Origin: HK1 sp965202735
GTDB lineage: Bacteria > Pseudomonadota > Gammaproteobacteria > HK1
Direction: 5' to 3'
DNA: 64,000 bases
Assembly: GCA_965202735.1 (NCBI GenBank)
Contig: OZ241844.1
Location: forward strand, 3,596,001-3,660,000
This document shows, one piece after another, positions 33,892-42,140 of the stretch (the first letter of the stretch is position 1; each line of letters starts with the position of its first letter). The notes under the pieces are model-generated. The model was not told the origin of the DNA. It did no database searches and worked only from the letters and a program-made list of their open reading frames with translations. The translations under genes were made by a program, and so were the position numbers.

Positions 33892-35513
33892 ATGCGAATG
33901 TGAGCGAGCCGGTCCTCGGCATCGAAGACCTGCGCGTCGCGCTGCCCGCGTGGTCGGATCGCCCGCTCGCGGTGGACGGGGTCTCGCTCACCATCGCGCG
34001 CAACGAGATCCTCTGCGTGGTGGGCGAGTCGGGCTCGGGCAAGTCGGTGATGGCCAAGGCCATCCTGGGCCTGCTGCCGGCTCCGCACGTGCGCGTGGTC
34101 GACGGCGCCATCCACTTCGAGGGCCGTGACCTCCTCCGGGCCGGCGAGGAGGAGATGCGCGCCGTGCGCGGGGGGCGCATCTCCATGATCTTCCAGGAGC
34201 CGATGGTGGCCCTGAACCCGCTGATGAAGGTCGGCGCGCAGACCGACGAGATCTTCCGCGTGCACACCGGCATCGGTGCGCAGGAGCGGCGCCGGCGCGT
34301 CGTGGCGCTGTTCGACGACGTGCACCTGCCCGATCCCGAGCGCATCCCGGAGAGCTATCCCCACGAGCTGTCGGGCGGCCAGCGCCAGCGGGTGATGATC
34401 GCGATGGCGCTCGCGCTGGAGCCCGCGCTCATCATCGCCGACGAGCCCACCACCGCGCTCGACGTGACCACCCAGGCCCAGATCCTGACCCTGCTCAAGG
34501 AGCTCCAGGGCAGGCACGGCACCGCGGTGATGTTCATCACCCACGACTTCGGGGTGGTGGCGGAGGTCGCGGACCGGGTGGTGGTGATGCGCGACGGCCG
34601 CCTCGTCGAGACCGGCGCGACCGGGGAGGTGCTCCGCGACCCGAAGGCGGACTACACGAAGGCGCTGGTCGCGGCGGTGCCGAGCCTGCACCCGCGGCAC
34701 GCATCGGCCCCGGACCGCCCGGCGCCGGCACTGGCGCTGAGGGGGCTGAACAAGGTCTACGGCGGGCGCGCGGGCCTGTTCGGCGGACGAGGACGGCGCG
34801 TGCACGCGGTGCGCGACGTGGACCTGGAGGTGCCCCGCGGCCACTCCGTCGCCCTGGTCGGCGAGTCGGGCTCCGGCAAGTCCACCCTGGCGCGCTGCGT
34901 GGTGGGCCTGGAGAAGGCCGACGGCGGGGACATCCTGCTCGACGGCGAGAACATCGCGGGCTTCTCCCGCCGGCAGCTCAAGCCGTACCGGCACCTGGTG
35001 CAGATGGTCTTCCAGGACCCCTTCGCTTCGCTCAACCCGAGACACCGGGTGGGCGACATCATCGCGCTCGGGCCGACGCTGCGGGGCACGCCGAAGCGCG
35101 AGGCGTGGGACCGGGCGCGCGAGCTGCTCGGGATGGTGGGGCTTCAGCCGGAAGCGGTGGGGCGCTATCCGCACGAGTTCTCCGGAGGCCAGCGCCAGCG
35201 CATCGGCATCGCCCGCGCGCTCGCCATGGAGCCCGCCCTGATCCTCGCCGACGAGCCGGTCTCGGCCCTCGACGTGTCGGTGCAGAAGCAGGTGCTGGAC
35301 CTGCTCGACGAGCTCCGGCAGTCCCTCGCGCTCTCCATGCTCTTCATCACCCACGACCTCCGGGTCGCCGCCCATGTGTGCGACGAGATCGCGGTCATGC
35401 GGCACGGGGCGATCGTGGAGCGAGGGCCGACCTCGGAGATCTTCGCGGACCCCGGGCACGAGTACACCCGCCAGCTCCTCGACAGCGTGCCCGGGAAGGG
35501 CTGGGAGCACTGA
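33888..35513 (+). CDS. Double ABC ATPase, fused DppD-DppF
   Basis: 541 residues carrying two complete nucleotide-binding domains. First: Walker A GESGSGKSVMAKA, signature LSGGQRQRV, Walker B LIIADEPTTALD. Second: GESGSGKSTLARC, FSGGQRQRI, LILADEPVSALD. The fusion supplies both ATPases for the DppB/DppC pair. GTG start overlaps the previous stop. All catalytic motifs are intact. Confidence 0.95.
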   Translation: MNANVSEPVLGIEDLRVALPAWSDRPLAVDGVSLTIARNEILCVVGESGSGKSVMAKAILGLLPAPHVRVVDGAIHFEGRDLLRAGEEEMRAVRGGRISMIFQEPMVALNPLMKVGAQTDEIFRVHTGIGAQERRRRVVALFDDVHLPDPERIPESYPHELSGGQRQRVMIAMALALEPALIIADEPTTALDVTTQAQILTLLKELQGRHGTAVMFITHDFGVVAEVADRVVVMRDGRLVETGATGEVLRDPKADYTKALVAAVPSLHPRHASAPDRPAPALALRGLNKVYGGRAGLFGGRGRRVHAVRDVDLEVPRGHSVALVGESGSGKSTLARCVVGLEKADGGDILLDGENIAGFSRRQLKPYRHLVQMVFQDPFASLNPRHRVGDIIALGPTLRGTPKREAWDRARELLGMVGLQPEAVGRYPHEFSGGQRQRIGIARALAMEPALILADEPVSALDVSVQKQVLDLLDELRQSLALSMLFITHDLRVAAHVCDEIAVMRHGAIVERGPTSEIFADPGHEYTRQLLDSVPGKGWEH

Positions 35514-35520
35514 CCGGGAC

Positions 35521-36396
35521 ATGCCGCCCCTGCCGGACGTCGGGGAACGCATCGTCCAGTATGCGTTGCTCGCGCGCATGCACCAGCCGATCGGCTCGCT
35601 GCTGCTGCTGTGGCCAACGCTGTGGGCGTTGTGGATCGCGGGGGCGGGCGAGCCCGACCCGGCGGTGGTGCTGGTGTTCGTGGCCGGCGTGTTCGTGATG
35701 CGCTCGGCCGGGTGCGTCATGAACGACTTCGCGGATCGGAGGATCGATCCCCACGTGCGGCGCACGAGGCGCCGGCCCATCGCGAGCGGCCGGGTCACGC
35801 CGCGGGAAGCGCTCGTGGTGTTCGCCGCGCTGTGCCTGGTCGCGTTCGCACTGGTGCTGACGCTGAACCGGCTCGCCGTGATGTACTCGTTCGCGGCCGT
35901 GGCGCTGGCCGCGAGCTACCCGTTCATGAAGCGATGGACGTACCTGCCGCAGGCGTACCTGGGCGTCGCGTTCGGATGGGGGACCCCCATGGCGTTCGCC
36001 GCGGTTGCCGGCGGAGTGCCGCCGCTCGCGTGGCTGCTGCTCGCGGGGGTGGTGGCCTGGGCCGTCGCCTACGACACGATGTACGCGATGGTCGACCGCG
36101 AGGACGACCTCAAGGTCGGAGTCAAGTCGAGCGCCATCCTGTTCGGCGGCGCGGACCGCCTCTTCGTCGGAGCGAGCCAGGTCGCGGTGCTCGCGGTCCT
36201 CGCATTCGCCGGCCGCCAGGCCGGGCTCGGCGCGTTCCACACCGCCGCGACCGCGGCCGCCGCGCTGCTCTTCCTGTACCAGCAGTACCTCATCCGCGAC
36301 CGCGAGCCGTCCGCCTGCTTCAGGGCGTTCCTGAACAACAACTGGGTGGGCGCGATCATCTTCGCCGGCATCGCCGCCGACTACCACTGGTCGTGA
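35521..36396 (+). CDS. ubiA: 4-hydroxybenzoate polyprenyltransferase
   Basis: 291 residues, UbiA family, about eight or nine membrane helices. The two aspartate motifs that bind Mg-prenyl diphosphate are NDFADRRID and DTMYAMVDREDD. It attaches the polyprenyl tail to 4-hydroxybenzoate in ubiquinone synthesis. The N-terminus ALLARMHQPIGSLLLLWPTLWALW matches UbiA rather than MenA or CyoE. It starts seven bases after the ABC ATPase stop. Confidence 0.92.
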   Translation: MPPLPDVGERIVQYALLARMHQPIGSLLLLWPTLWALWIAGAGEPDPAVVLVFVAGVFVMRSAGCVMNDFADRRIDPHVRRTRRRPIASGRVTPREALVVFAALCLVAFALVLTLNRLAVMYSFAAVALAASYPFMKRWTYLPQAYLGVAFGWGTPMAFAAVAGGVPPLAWLLLAGVVAWAVAYDTMYAMVDREDDLKVGVKSSAILFGGADRLFVGASQVAVLAVLAFAGRQAGLGAFHTAATAAAALLFLYQQYLIRDREPSACFRAFLNNNWVGAIIFAGIAADYHWS

Positions 36397-36693
36397 CGGA
36401 CCGCTTCGCGTCGCGCGGCCGGAGCGGGTCCGGCAGTCGGGCAACCCGTGCCCGCCCGAGCGCGACCATCACGCAGGCGAAGCGGCAGATCGCCTCGATG
36501 GGTGTGGCATGATCCTTCGACAAGATCGCAGGCGACGGCTCGCCGAGACCACGCGCGGCCGGCCTGTACTCGCGAACACTTATCGATCCGGCGTGGCTCG
36601 TCCTGACAATGTCGTGCCCCTTCGACGGGCAAACATCATTGGCACTGATCAGCTCTGGGGACACACCCCGTTCCATCCACATAGGACCGCCCT
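36397..36693. other. Intergenic region, convergent
   Basis: No gene seen. Composition falls from about 70% GC near ubiA to clearly lower GC toward 36.6 kb, marking the edge of an acquired segment. Confidence 0.5.
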
Positions 36694-37161
36694 TCAGGAG
36701 ATTTCGGGGATCTGGGCTCCGAGAAACCGCCGTTTAGTCTTAGTGGCGAGGCGCTTCCTGAGCGATTGCGTCTTCGGGAAGGGTCCTCCCGATTTCGCCC
36801 ATGCGTTGCAGTGGGCAGGATCATCGTCCAACGGGTCCCAACCGATCTGTACACCGACGTTTCGAAGCATCCCCGCCGGGAAGCAGACGACTGCGGAGAA
36901 TCGTCCAGCCGACCATTCTTCGGTGGTCCTCTCCAAGCATTCCAGCACCTTTTTCGCCCCGAGAGAAAGTCCGCCGTATTTGTCACTGGACGGCTGGAAT
37001 GCGCCGGAGGAAATTCGATGCCCTCCGTCGGGGGCGGGCTTGATCCAGTGCTCGGAGATACCCCGCAACATAATATCTTCGTCTTGAATCTGCTCGTGGT
37101 CGTGGGGTCTTACGCACCCGTCCGCATCCCGCTGAGGGGCGCGCATCGTTGCACAGCTCAT
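36694..37161 (-). CDS. Hypothetical protein, third gene of a lower-GC operon
   Basis: 155 residues, unassigned. The core IMLRGISEHWIKPAPDGGHRISSGAFQPSSDKYGGLSLGAKK looks like a compact conserved domain; a lysine/arginine-rich C-terminus (SLRKRLATKTKRRFLG) follows. The ATG abuts the TAA of the upstream gene (TAAATG). No catalytic motif recognised. Confidence 0.65.
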   Translation of the reverse strand: MSCATMRAPQRDADGCVRPHDHEQIQDEDIMLRGISEHWIKPAPDGGHRISSGAFQPSSDKYGGLSLGAKKVLECLERTTEEWSAGRFSAVVCFPAGMLRNVGVQIGWDPLDDDPAHCNAWAKSGGPFPKTQSLRKRLATKTKRRFLGAQIPEIS

Positions 37162-37779
37162 TTACCGGCGCAGCTCTTGGAAGAAAGGAGCGATTTCCTC
37201 AATGTCGAGTGAATTACCCAAGGAAAACTCCTTGATTCGTCCATCGTTTGTGCATTCGAAGTAGACATGTGCCGTACCATCGGGGGCAATCGCCACCTCA
37301 ACTTCGTAAGCACCGACGAACCACTCCAGTTGCAACCCACCGTCAGATAGAGGAACGAAATCCGGGACAAGCTGCGTGCAATCCCGGATCACCGACATGA
37401 AACGACGAGCATGCTGCGCGACTTCAGGCCGAACGGGGATTCCATCGTACCCGTCCCATCCCGGAGGGAGATTGACGAGTTTTTTGATAGACGTCTCGAC
37501 CTCGGCCGGCAACTGGGGGGGTAATTCCTCCGCCGTTGTCCGCTCGAATTTGGTGGTAGTGGCCGAGCTTACCAGCATCCATGCGCAGATCCGCTCGTAT
37601 GCGCGCCTGCGATGCAGAGTTCCATTCACCCATACTCGGAAAACCGTCGGGCTCCTGAGCGGGGCAATTTCCTCTGCGTCCGAGACAATCGAAAGACTTG
37701 ATCGCTCGTGATCTCGATACTCGGACAGGGGCGGGCAGGAATCGGTTCCGGGTTCTGCATATGTCGGCTCAAGTGCCAT
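37162..37779 (-). CDS. Hypothetical protein, second gene of a lower-GC operon
   Basis: 205 residues, unassigned. The C-terminal half (INKL-type start KLVNLPPGWDGYDGIPVRPEVAQHARRF, then LSDGGLQLEWFVGAYEVEVAIAPDGTAHVYFEC) resembles a small alpha/beta domain seen in uncharacterised proteins that carry the LPPGWDGYD motif. Its start overlaps the upstream stop as TAATG. Function unknown. Confidence 0.7.
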   Translation of the reverse strand: MALEPTYAEPGTDSCPPLSEYRDHERSSLSIVSDAEEIAPLRSPTVFRVWVNGTLHRRRAYERICAWMLVSSATTTKFERTTAEELPPQLPAEVETSIKKLVNLPPGWDGYDGIPVRPEVAQHARRFMSVIRDCTQLVPDFVPLSDGGLQLEWFVGAYEVEVAIAPDGTAHVYFECTNDGRIKEFSLGNSLDIEEIAPFFQELRR

Positions 37780-38408
37780 TACGGAACATCTCCTTTCTCG
37801 GCAATTTCTATTGCGGTGTCAACGAGTTCTTCAAAAACAACCGGCAATGTCTCTCGGGGAATTTCCCGGTCTGGAATCGGGACTGTATTGATGTCGAGTT
37901 CCAGCCGACAGAATTGCCTCGCATTCGCAGGTCGCGCGGAGGGCACACCGGCAACAATGATTATTTCGAGCCCCATGCCCTCTGCGGCAGACCATGTCGC
38001 CAACCGATTGATCTCCAAGCCGTCACCATATCGGGACCTGCGCCTCCTATTGATCCGGTACATTAGATCGCGGCTGCCATCGGCGGCGACTGAAACGGCG
38101 GGCAACATGCCATCTAGGCAGGCATGGGCCTCCTGCAGAGAGCTGGTCGGGAACATCAGATTGGCCCCGAATGCAATTCGATTGACGGAGGGGCAGTGTG
38201 TTCCTAGCCACTGACTCATCAATGCGCGGAATGGCGGGGTGGCGCTGGGGAATGGACCAATGTTCAGCAGATTATCAGGATCCGGAGTCGTGGAAAATGC
38301 CCGCCAGTGGATTTGTCCCTGCTGGCTATCGACTTGGAGCCGACCGTTATTCCACGTACCTTCCTCGATGATCCGCAGCCGTGGCTGTTGTGGCGGCCGC
38401 TTCACCAC
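37779..38408 (-). CDS. Hypothetical protein, first gene of a lower-GC operon
   Basis: 209 residues. The segment NRIAFGANLMFPTSSLQEAHACLDGMLPAV...DLMYRINRRRRS recalls the beta-sheet organisation of TIGR04255-type proteins, but I would not assign it. It ends ETLPVVFEELVDTAIEIAEKGDVP. It is the promoter-proximal gene of three tightly packed genes, all less GC-rich than the genome, suggesting joint transfer. Confidence 0.65.
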   Translation of the reverse strand: MVKRPPQQPRLRIIEEGTWNNGRLQVDSQQGQIHWRAFSTTPDPDNLLNIGPFPSATPPFRALMSQWLGTHCPSVNRIAFGANLMFPTSSLQEAHACLDGMLPAVSVAADGSRDLMYRINRRRRSRYGDGLEINRLATWSAAEGMGLEIIIVAGVPSARPANARQFCRLELDINTVPIPDREIPRETLPVVFEELVDTAIEIAEKGDVP

Positions 38409-39023
38409 TTCCGGCGGCCAGATCCACCCGAGAACGATTCGTTCTCTTTACAGTCTCCAATTAATTCAATGGGTTACTTCCATCGAGACAATCATCATCC
38501 GGGATTCCGGCCAGCCGAAGATCGCGATGCACCCTTACGCGGCATGGCTGTCTCCGGACGGTTCGAACCTGTGGGCGAGGGTCGGGTCGACGAGGAGTGC
38601 GACGCGGCGTACGCCGTGGACTGGCGTTTGCGAGCACCGCGGCAGGCGGGCGCGGAATGCTGAGCGAGGGTCCGGAACTGATCGCAGGCGGTGTGAAGCG
38701 GTTTGCGGTCCGGGGCGAGGGCGAGCATCGACAGAGCGCCGCAACCGCCGCCGAGGACAGCCTCATGCTGCGCGGCGTGTTGCGCTGGGAGAGCCGTCGC
38801 AGGGGCGGGCTCTCCGTTCGGAGGCGGCGCCCGCCGCGCACTCACGGCGAGTATCCCGGGACCCCGCACAGGGTCTTCGTTCGCAGGCACTCGCCGGGTC
38901 CGGGCAAGGACCACCCGGAGGCTCCTGAACGACGGAACCCGTGGCTACCGTCGAGCCCGCCACCGGCGCCGGCCCTCATCCGCGACCGGTCACCAGGATT
39001 GCACCGCATCGTTCTCCGAGGGC
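38409..39023. other. Long intergenic region
   Basis: No credible gene on either strand. The first ~100 bases are AT-richer and probably carry the promoter of the minus-strand three-gene operon. The rest is GC-rich without visible repeats. Confidence 0.4.
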
Positions 39024-39063
39024 GCACGGCTCGCGAACGAACGGGAACGTTCGCGAGCCGTGC
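39024..39063 (-). terminator. Hairpin downstream of tRNA-Thr
   Basis: A perfect 16-bp stem (GCACGGCTCGCGAACG with its complement) and an 8-base loop, 12 bases beyond the 3' end of the minus-strand tRNA. No U run follows; the T-rich bases CTTCTTTC lie between tRNA and stem. Likely the tRNA transcript terminator or processing signal. Confidence 0.55.
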
Positions 39064-39075
39064 GGGAAAGAAGGT

Positions 39076-39151
39076 TGGTGCCGGCTGTCAGACTCGAACT
39101 GACGACCTGATGCTTACAAGGCAACTGCTCTACCAACTGAGCTAAGCCGGC
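39076..39151 (-). tRNA. tRNA-Thr (anticodon TGT), CCA encoded
   Basis: Minus strand reads GCCGGCT, the D arm TAGCTCAGTTGGTAGAGC, anticodon loop CTTGTAA (TGT), T arm CAGTTCGAGTCTG and acceptor AGCCGGC-A-CCA, 76 nt including CCA. The acceptor pairs fully. The anticodon stem has one U-U mismatch (27-31 GTTGC against GCATC). Confidence 0.93.
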
Positions 39152-39280
39152 GGCGGCATCCGTGCCGGGGCCGAGGTTCCGAGGCAGGACGGCGGAACTC
39201 GGCGATCCCGTGGGAATTCGGTGACCCCGTGGCGCACGGGTGAGGCGCTCCGTCGGTTCGCGTGCCCGATCCCGCGCCAC

Positions 39281-39433
39281 ATGGCGTTGGGCCAGCGACG
39301 CCCCGGGCAGTGCGTCATCCATCACTCCGACCAAGGCAGCCAGTGTACGTCGTACGCGTTCGGGACCCGTTGCCGCGAGAGGGGGGGCGTCCCCTCGATG
39401 GGCTCGGTGGGCGACTGCCATGACTGTGAGCAT
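39281..39433 (+). pseudogene. IS3-family transposase remnant
   Basis: Encodes MALGQRRPGQCVIHHSDQG, then QCTSYAFGTRCRERGGVPSM and GSVGDCHD, the rve-domain DDE segment of IS3 OrfB (HHSDQGSQYTS and SMSxxGxCYDNA regions). The last catalytic Glu region is missing. A short relic next to the tRNA gene. Confidence 0.75.
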
Positions 39434-39530
39434 GCTTTGCGACGCCGGACAATGTGAGTTGCCCGGTGCCAGCGGGCCGTGACCTGACCCTTGCTACGAC
39501 TCCGCGCAAAGGTCGTCCAGTCTAAGGCGG

Positions 39531-39695
39531 TCAATATATTTCGATCTCCATTTTCCCGAAGAAGTACTTGAAGGACCAATATACCCAATACGGCAGTGCG
39601 ATCCCTAAAGTAACAACAGATAGGATCAACAGGGCAATCGATAGCCCGAAGTACTCCCAGAAATTACCGACAAAAACGATTTTTCCCTTAGTCAT
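39531..39695 (-). CDS. Small membrane protein
   Basis: 54 residues: MTKGKIVFVGNFWEYFG, then one or two hydrophobic helices (LSIALLILSVVTLGIALPYWVYW) and a charged end KYFFGKMEIEIY. It resembles short DUF6693/DUF898-style membrane proteins, but no role is known. It is preceded by AGGAGCAG and by structured leader C. An upstream ATG at 39776 falls inside the leader and is not used here. Confidence 0.65.
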   Translation of the reverse strand: MTKGKIVFVGNFWEYFGLSIALLILSVVTLGIALPYWVYWSFKYFFGKMEIEIY

Positions 39696-39720
39696 GTCTC
39701 TGCTCCTGGTAGGTGCATTT

Positions 39721-39846
39721 CCGGCTGCCGGAATTGGCGATTGGCGCCGGGCCGTTGGATCATCGCGCAGAGACACGCGAAGTCCTGCCTATTTGCCGAA
39801 CGCAGGTAGCGAATCCGCGCCGGAGTTGGCTGTTCTATTCAGCAGG
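39721..39846 (-). ncRNA. Candidate structured leader RNA, copy C
   Basis: Minus strand carries CCTGCTGAATAGAACAGCC, AATAGGCAGGACTTC, GCGATGATC and ACGGCCCGGCGCC, then a hairpin CCGGC/GCCGG ending at 39721. It ends 25 bases before the start of the small membrane protein. It lies outside the 5.5-kb unit that holds copies A and B, so the leader is not a feature of that transposon alone. Confidence 0.55.
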
Positions 39847-40099
39847 TGACCCGGCCCGGGTCTTGCGCGATGATGCAGAATCGATCATAGCACGAGCGGG
39901 GGAACGCACTACTCCTCCTCGGAGTCTGTCTGCACCGTAGGAGGCCATGACGGCAATGGGAAGCAAGATGAGTGAGGACTGATCCGTCCCGCGGAGCGGA
40001 ATGGGGTCCGTTGGGCGCACGGGCAGTGAGTGAGCCGCGGTGCCCGCGCAGTCCTTCAGGGGGTTGGATGGCCGAACAGACCCTCCCATGAGGCCGTCC

Positions 40100-40290
40100 T
40101 CAGGCCGCCCACAGGCCCCGCAGCCGCCGCACGTTCAATGCCAGACAGACCAAGTCCCACTCGCCCCGCACCTTTCCAGACCGCGCACACTGAATCGGCG
40201 AAAGCCGAGCACCTGCTTGATCCACCCCTTGGCAAGGATGGAACGGCAGCCGAAGCCGAGGTTCGCGGCGCGCTCGATTACATGCTGAGG
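40100..40290 (-). pseudogene. IS1182-type transposase C-terminal remnant
   Basis: One frame gives QHVIERAANLGFGCRSIL, AKGWIKQVLGFRRFSVRGLE and the next VRGEWDLVCLALNVRRLRGL, the usual C-terminus of IS1182-family transposases, with a frameshift between. Only the end of the gene is present; MITE R1b lies just beyond it. Confidence 0.7.
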
Positions 40291-40313
40291 ATCTCGGACC
40301 GCTGAGACTCGCA

Positions 40314-40436
40314 CAGCAATTCCCGCCAGACGGGAACAGACTCCTGAGATCCCCTCGATTCGACACCCTGAAGGTCGAAGTGACGCCAGAATTCCACCAC
40401 GGTATGGCCTATTCCGGGCGCTGGCGGGAATTGCCG
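40314..40436. mobile_element. MITE-like element R1b
   Basis: A 123-bp copy of family R1, in inverse orientation to R1a. Left end CAGCAATTCCCGCCAG is intact, right end has one change (CGGCAATTCCCGCCAG). Flanking 9-mers AGACTCGCA and GGACCCGCA agree at seven of nine positions, a decayed target duplication. Confidence 0.8.
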
Positions 40437-40461
40437 GGACCCGCATTCGACGGTTGACGGA

Positions 40462-40479
40462 GTAGCGACCGGTCGCTAC
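40462..40479 (+). promoter_or_regulatory. Perfect 18-bp palindrome, candidate operator of the Phd/PIN module
   Basis: GTAGCGACCGGTCGCTAC, nine bases before the antitoxin ATG. Palindromes in this position are the usual autorepression sites of Phd/YefM antitoxins. Binding is inferred. Confidence 0.6.
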
Positions 40480-40488
40480 CTTGGACAT

Positions 40489-40782
40489 ATGAGATCAGTC
40501 GGGATCAAGGTGCTGAACAGCCGGTTGAGCGAGTATGTCAGGCTCGCCGCGTCGGGAGAGACGGTCCTGGTGACGGACCGGGATCGGGTGGTAGCGGAGC
40601 TGGGACCACTCAGGGAGACTCGGAGTCCGGTTCTCGCCGATGCCTTCCTGGCCGATGCGGTGCGGTCCGGCGTGCTCGTGCCGCCGGCGCTGTCCGGTTC
40701 GGGGCCACCGCCGAAGCCGCCGCCGGTCACCCGGCTGGACGAGGTTCTGGCGGAGCTGGACGAGAGCCGGCGCGACCGATGA
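40489..40782 (+). CDS. Phd/YefM-family antitoxin
   Basis: 97 residues: MRSVGIKVLNSRLSEYVRLAASGETVLVTDRDRVVAELGPL is the Phd/YefM DNA-binding fold; a proline-rich linker (GPPPKPPP) and the C-terminal helix VTRLDEVLAELDESRRDR follow, for toxin neutralisation. It ends in an ATGA overlap with the PIN toxin and has a perfect palindrome at its promoter. Confidence 0.85.
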   Translation: MRSVGIKVLNSRLSEYVRLAASGETVLVTDRDRVVAELGPLRETRSPVLADAFLADAVRSGVLVPPALSGSGPPPKPPPVTRLDEVLAELDESRRDR

Positions 40783-41189
40783 TCTATCTCGACACATCGG
40801 TCGCGCTTGCGCATCTCCTCGCCGAGGATCATCAGCCCCCGGCAGCGCTCTGGGACGGGGTCCTGGTCTCCAGCCGGCTGCTGGAATACGAGATATGGAC
40901 TCCGCTGCACGGGCGCGGGCTCGCCGGATCGCATGGCGAGGCGGCCCGCTGGCTGCTCGGGCGGGTCGCGCTGCTGGAACTCGCCCCGCGGGTTCTGGCG
41001 CGGGCGCTGGAGGCGTTTCCCGGCCCCGGTCCGTTGCGGACCCTCGACGCCCTGCATCTGGCATCGTGCGCATATCTGGTCGAGAACGGCCAGGAGGTGG
41101 CGCTCGCGAGCTACGATCGGCGGATGACCGCCATCGCTCGCGCCATGGATTTTCCACTCTACGACCTGGAGGCAGCGCGGAACCCGTGA
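40779..41189 (+). CDS. PIN-domain toxin (VapC-like)
   Basis: 136 residues: MIYLDTSVALAHLLAED (D), SRLLEYEIWTPLHGRG (E), TLDALHLASCAYL (D) and ASYDRRM (final D) supply all four PIN acidic positions. Predicted RNase toxin coupled to the antitoxin upstream. The C-terminus abuts an IS66 remnant. Confidence 0.87.
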   Translation: MIYLDTSVALAHLLAEDHQPPAALWDGVLVSSRLLEYEIWTPLHGRGLAGSHGEAARWLLGRVALLELAPRVLARALEAFPGPGPLRTLDALHLASCAYLVENGQEVALASYDRRMTAIARAMDFPLYDLEAARNP

Positions 41190-41305
41190 CTGGCAAGAGC
41201 GCGTAGAGGGCGCACCGGGCGTGCGCCCAACACGCCAGATGCACCAGGCGCTGCTCGCGTACCACCGGCGCGTAGCCGCTGTAGCCGTCGGTGTGTGAAA
41301 CGATG
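41190..41305 (-). pseudogene. IS66-family transposase remnant
   Basis: Minus strand encodes HTDGYSGYAPVVREQ and RLVHLACWAHARC, a piece of the IS66 TnpC catalytic domain. Nothing else of the element is visible. Confidence 0.7.
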
Positions 41306-41500
41306 GAGCGTGCACTGTGGCACCGCCAACGACCTTGCGGAACGACGTACTTTACGAGTCGCTTGCATTTCGGCTGCATGACGGGGAGTACCGGCTGCTG
41401 CCGGCGGCGACGGTGCTGGCGAATCGCGGGGTGGCGATGGCGAGCGAAGTGCAGGCCGCCTTGCCCGCTATACTTGTCCGATACCCACGGGAGTCCGACG

Positions 41501-41725
41501 ATGCTCGCGATCCGCCTGCCCGCCGATGTCGAAGAACGCCTGGACCGGCTCGCCAGGGCGACTGGACGCACCAAGGCATTTTACGCACGCGAGGCGATTC
41601 TCGAGCATCTCGACGAGCTCGAGGACCTGTACCTCGCCGAACAGCGCCTGATCGACAACCGGGCCGGAAGGTCGCGAACCTGTACGCTGGAAGAGGTGGA
41701 GCGCGAGCTTGACCTGGCGGATTGA
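41501..41725 (+). CDS. RelB/RHH-type antitoxin
   Basis: 74 residues beginning MLAIRLPADVEERLDRLARATGRTKAFYAREAILEHLDELEDLYLAEQ, a ribbon-helix-helix fold with the antitoxin helix typical of RelB-like (TIGR02574/DUF6290) proteins. It overlaps the following RelE-like frame by 17 bases. The partner toxin is broken, so the antitoxin may now be an orphan. Confidence 0.8.
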   Translation: MLAIRLPADVEERLDRLARATGRTKAFYAREAILEHLDELEDLYLAEQRLIDNRAGRSRTCTLEEVERELDLAD

Positions 41726-42102
41726 GCTCGACGCCGGAGCACTGAAGGATCTGCGCAGCCTCGACAGGCAGACTGCGCGACGTATCACGCAGTTTCTGCG
41801 CGAGCGTCTCGGGGCGATGGACGACCCGCGCCGGCTCGGGGCAGCGCTGAAGAGCCCTCGGAGCGGACCCGGCGCAACCCCGCTGTGGCGATACCGAGTC
41901 GGCGGCTGGCGGGCGAGCAGCCAGAGCAGCGAGCCGGTGCGGTGGCGCAACCCCGCTGTGGCGATACCGAGTCGGCGACTGGCGCATCGTCGCCCACATC
42001 GAGGACGAAGTCCTGCGGGTGCTGGTCCTGAGGATCGCCCACCGCCGGAAGGTCTATCGTCGGCCGGACCGGGCGAATCCCGGACAGGCCGCTCCGGATT
42101 GA
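41709..42102 (+). pseudogene. RelE/ParE-type toxin broken by a 71-bp tandem duplication
   Basis: Starts TTG at 41709: MTWRIELDAGALKDLRSLD, RQTARRITQFLRERL, RRLGAALKSP, as in RelE. A segment containing CCCCGCTGTGGCGATACCGA occurs twice, 71 bp apart (about 41872 and 41943), and 71 is not divisible by three. Removing one unit restores LWRYRVGDWRIVAHIEDEV and LRVLVLRIAHRRKVYR, the canonical RelE end, with a stop at 42100-42102. Confidence 0.85.
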
Positions 42103-42140
42103 CCAACCGACGCATGGTCTCCGACGGGTGACGACTGCGC

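Noticed and set aside
38461..39145. Several 120-230-codon frames before tRNA-Thr
   Set aside because: Arg/Pro/Gly-rich in all frames, no ribosome sites or domains; typical of non-coding GC-rich DNA.
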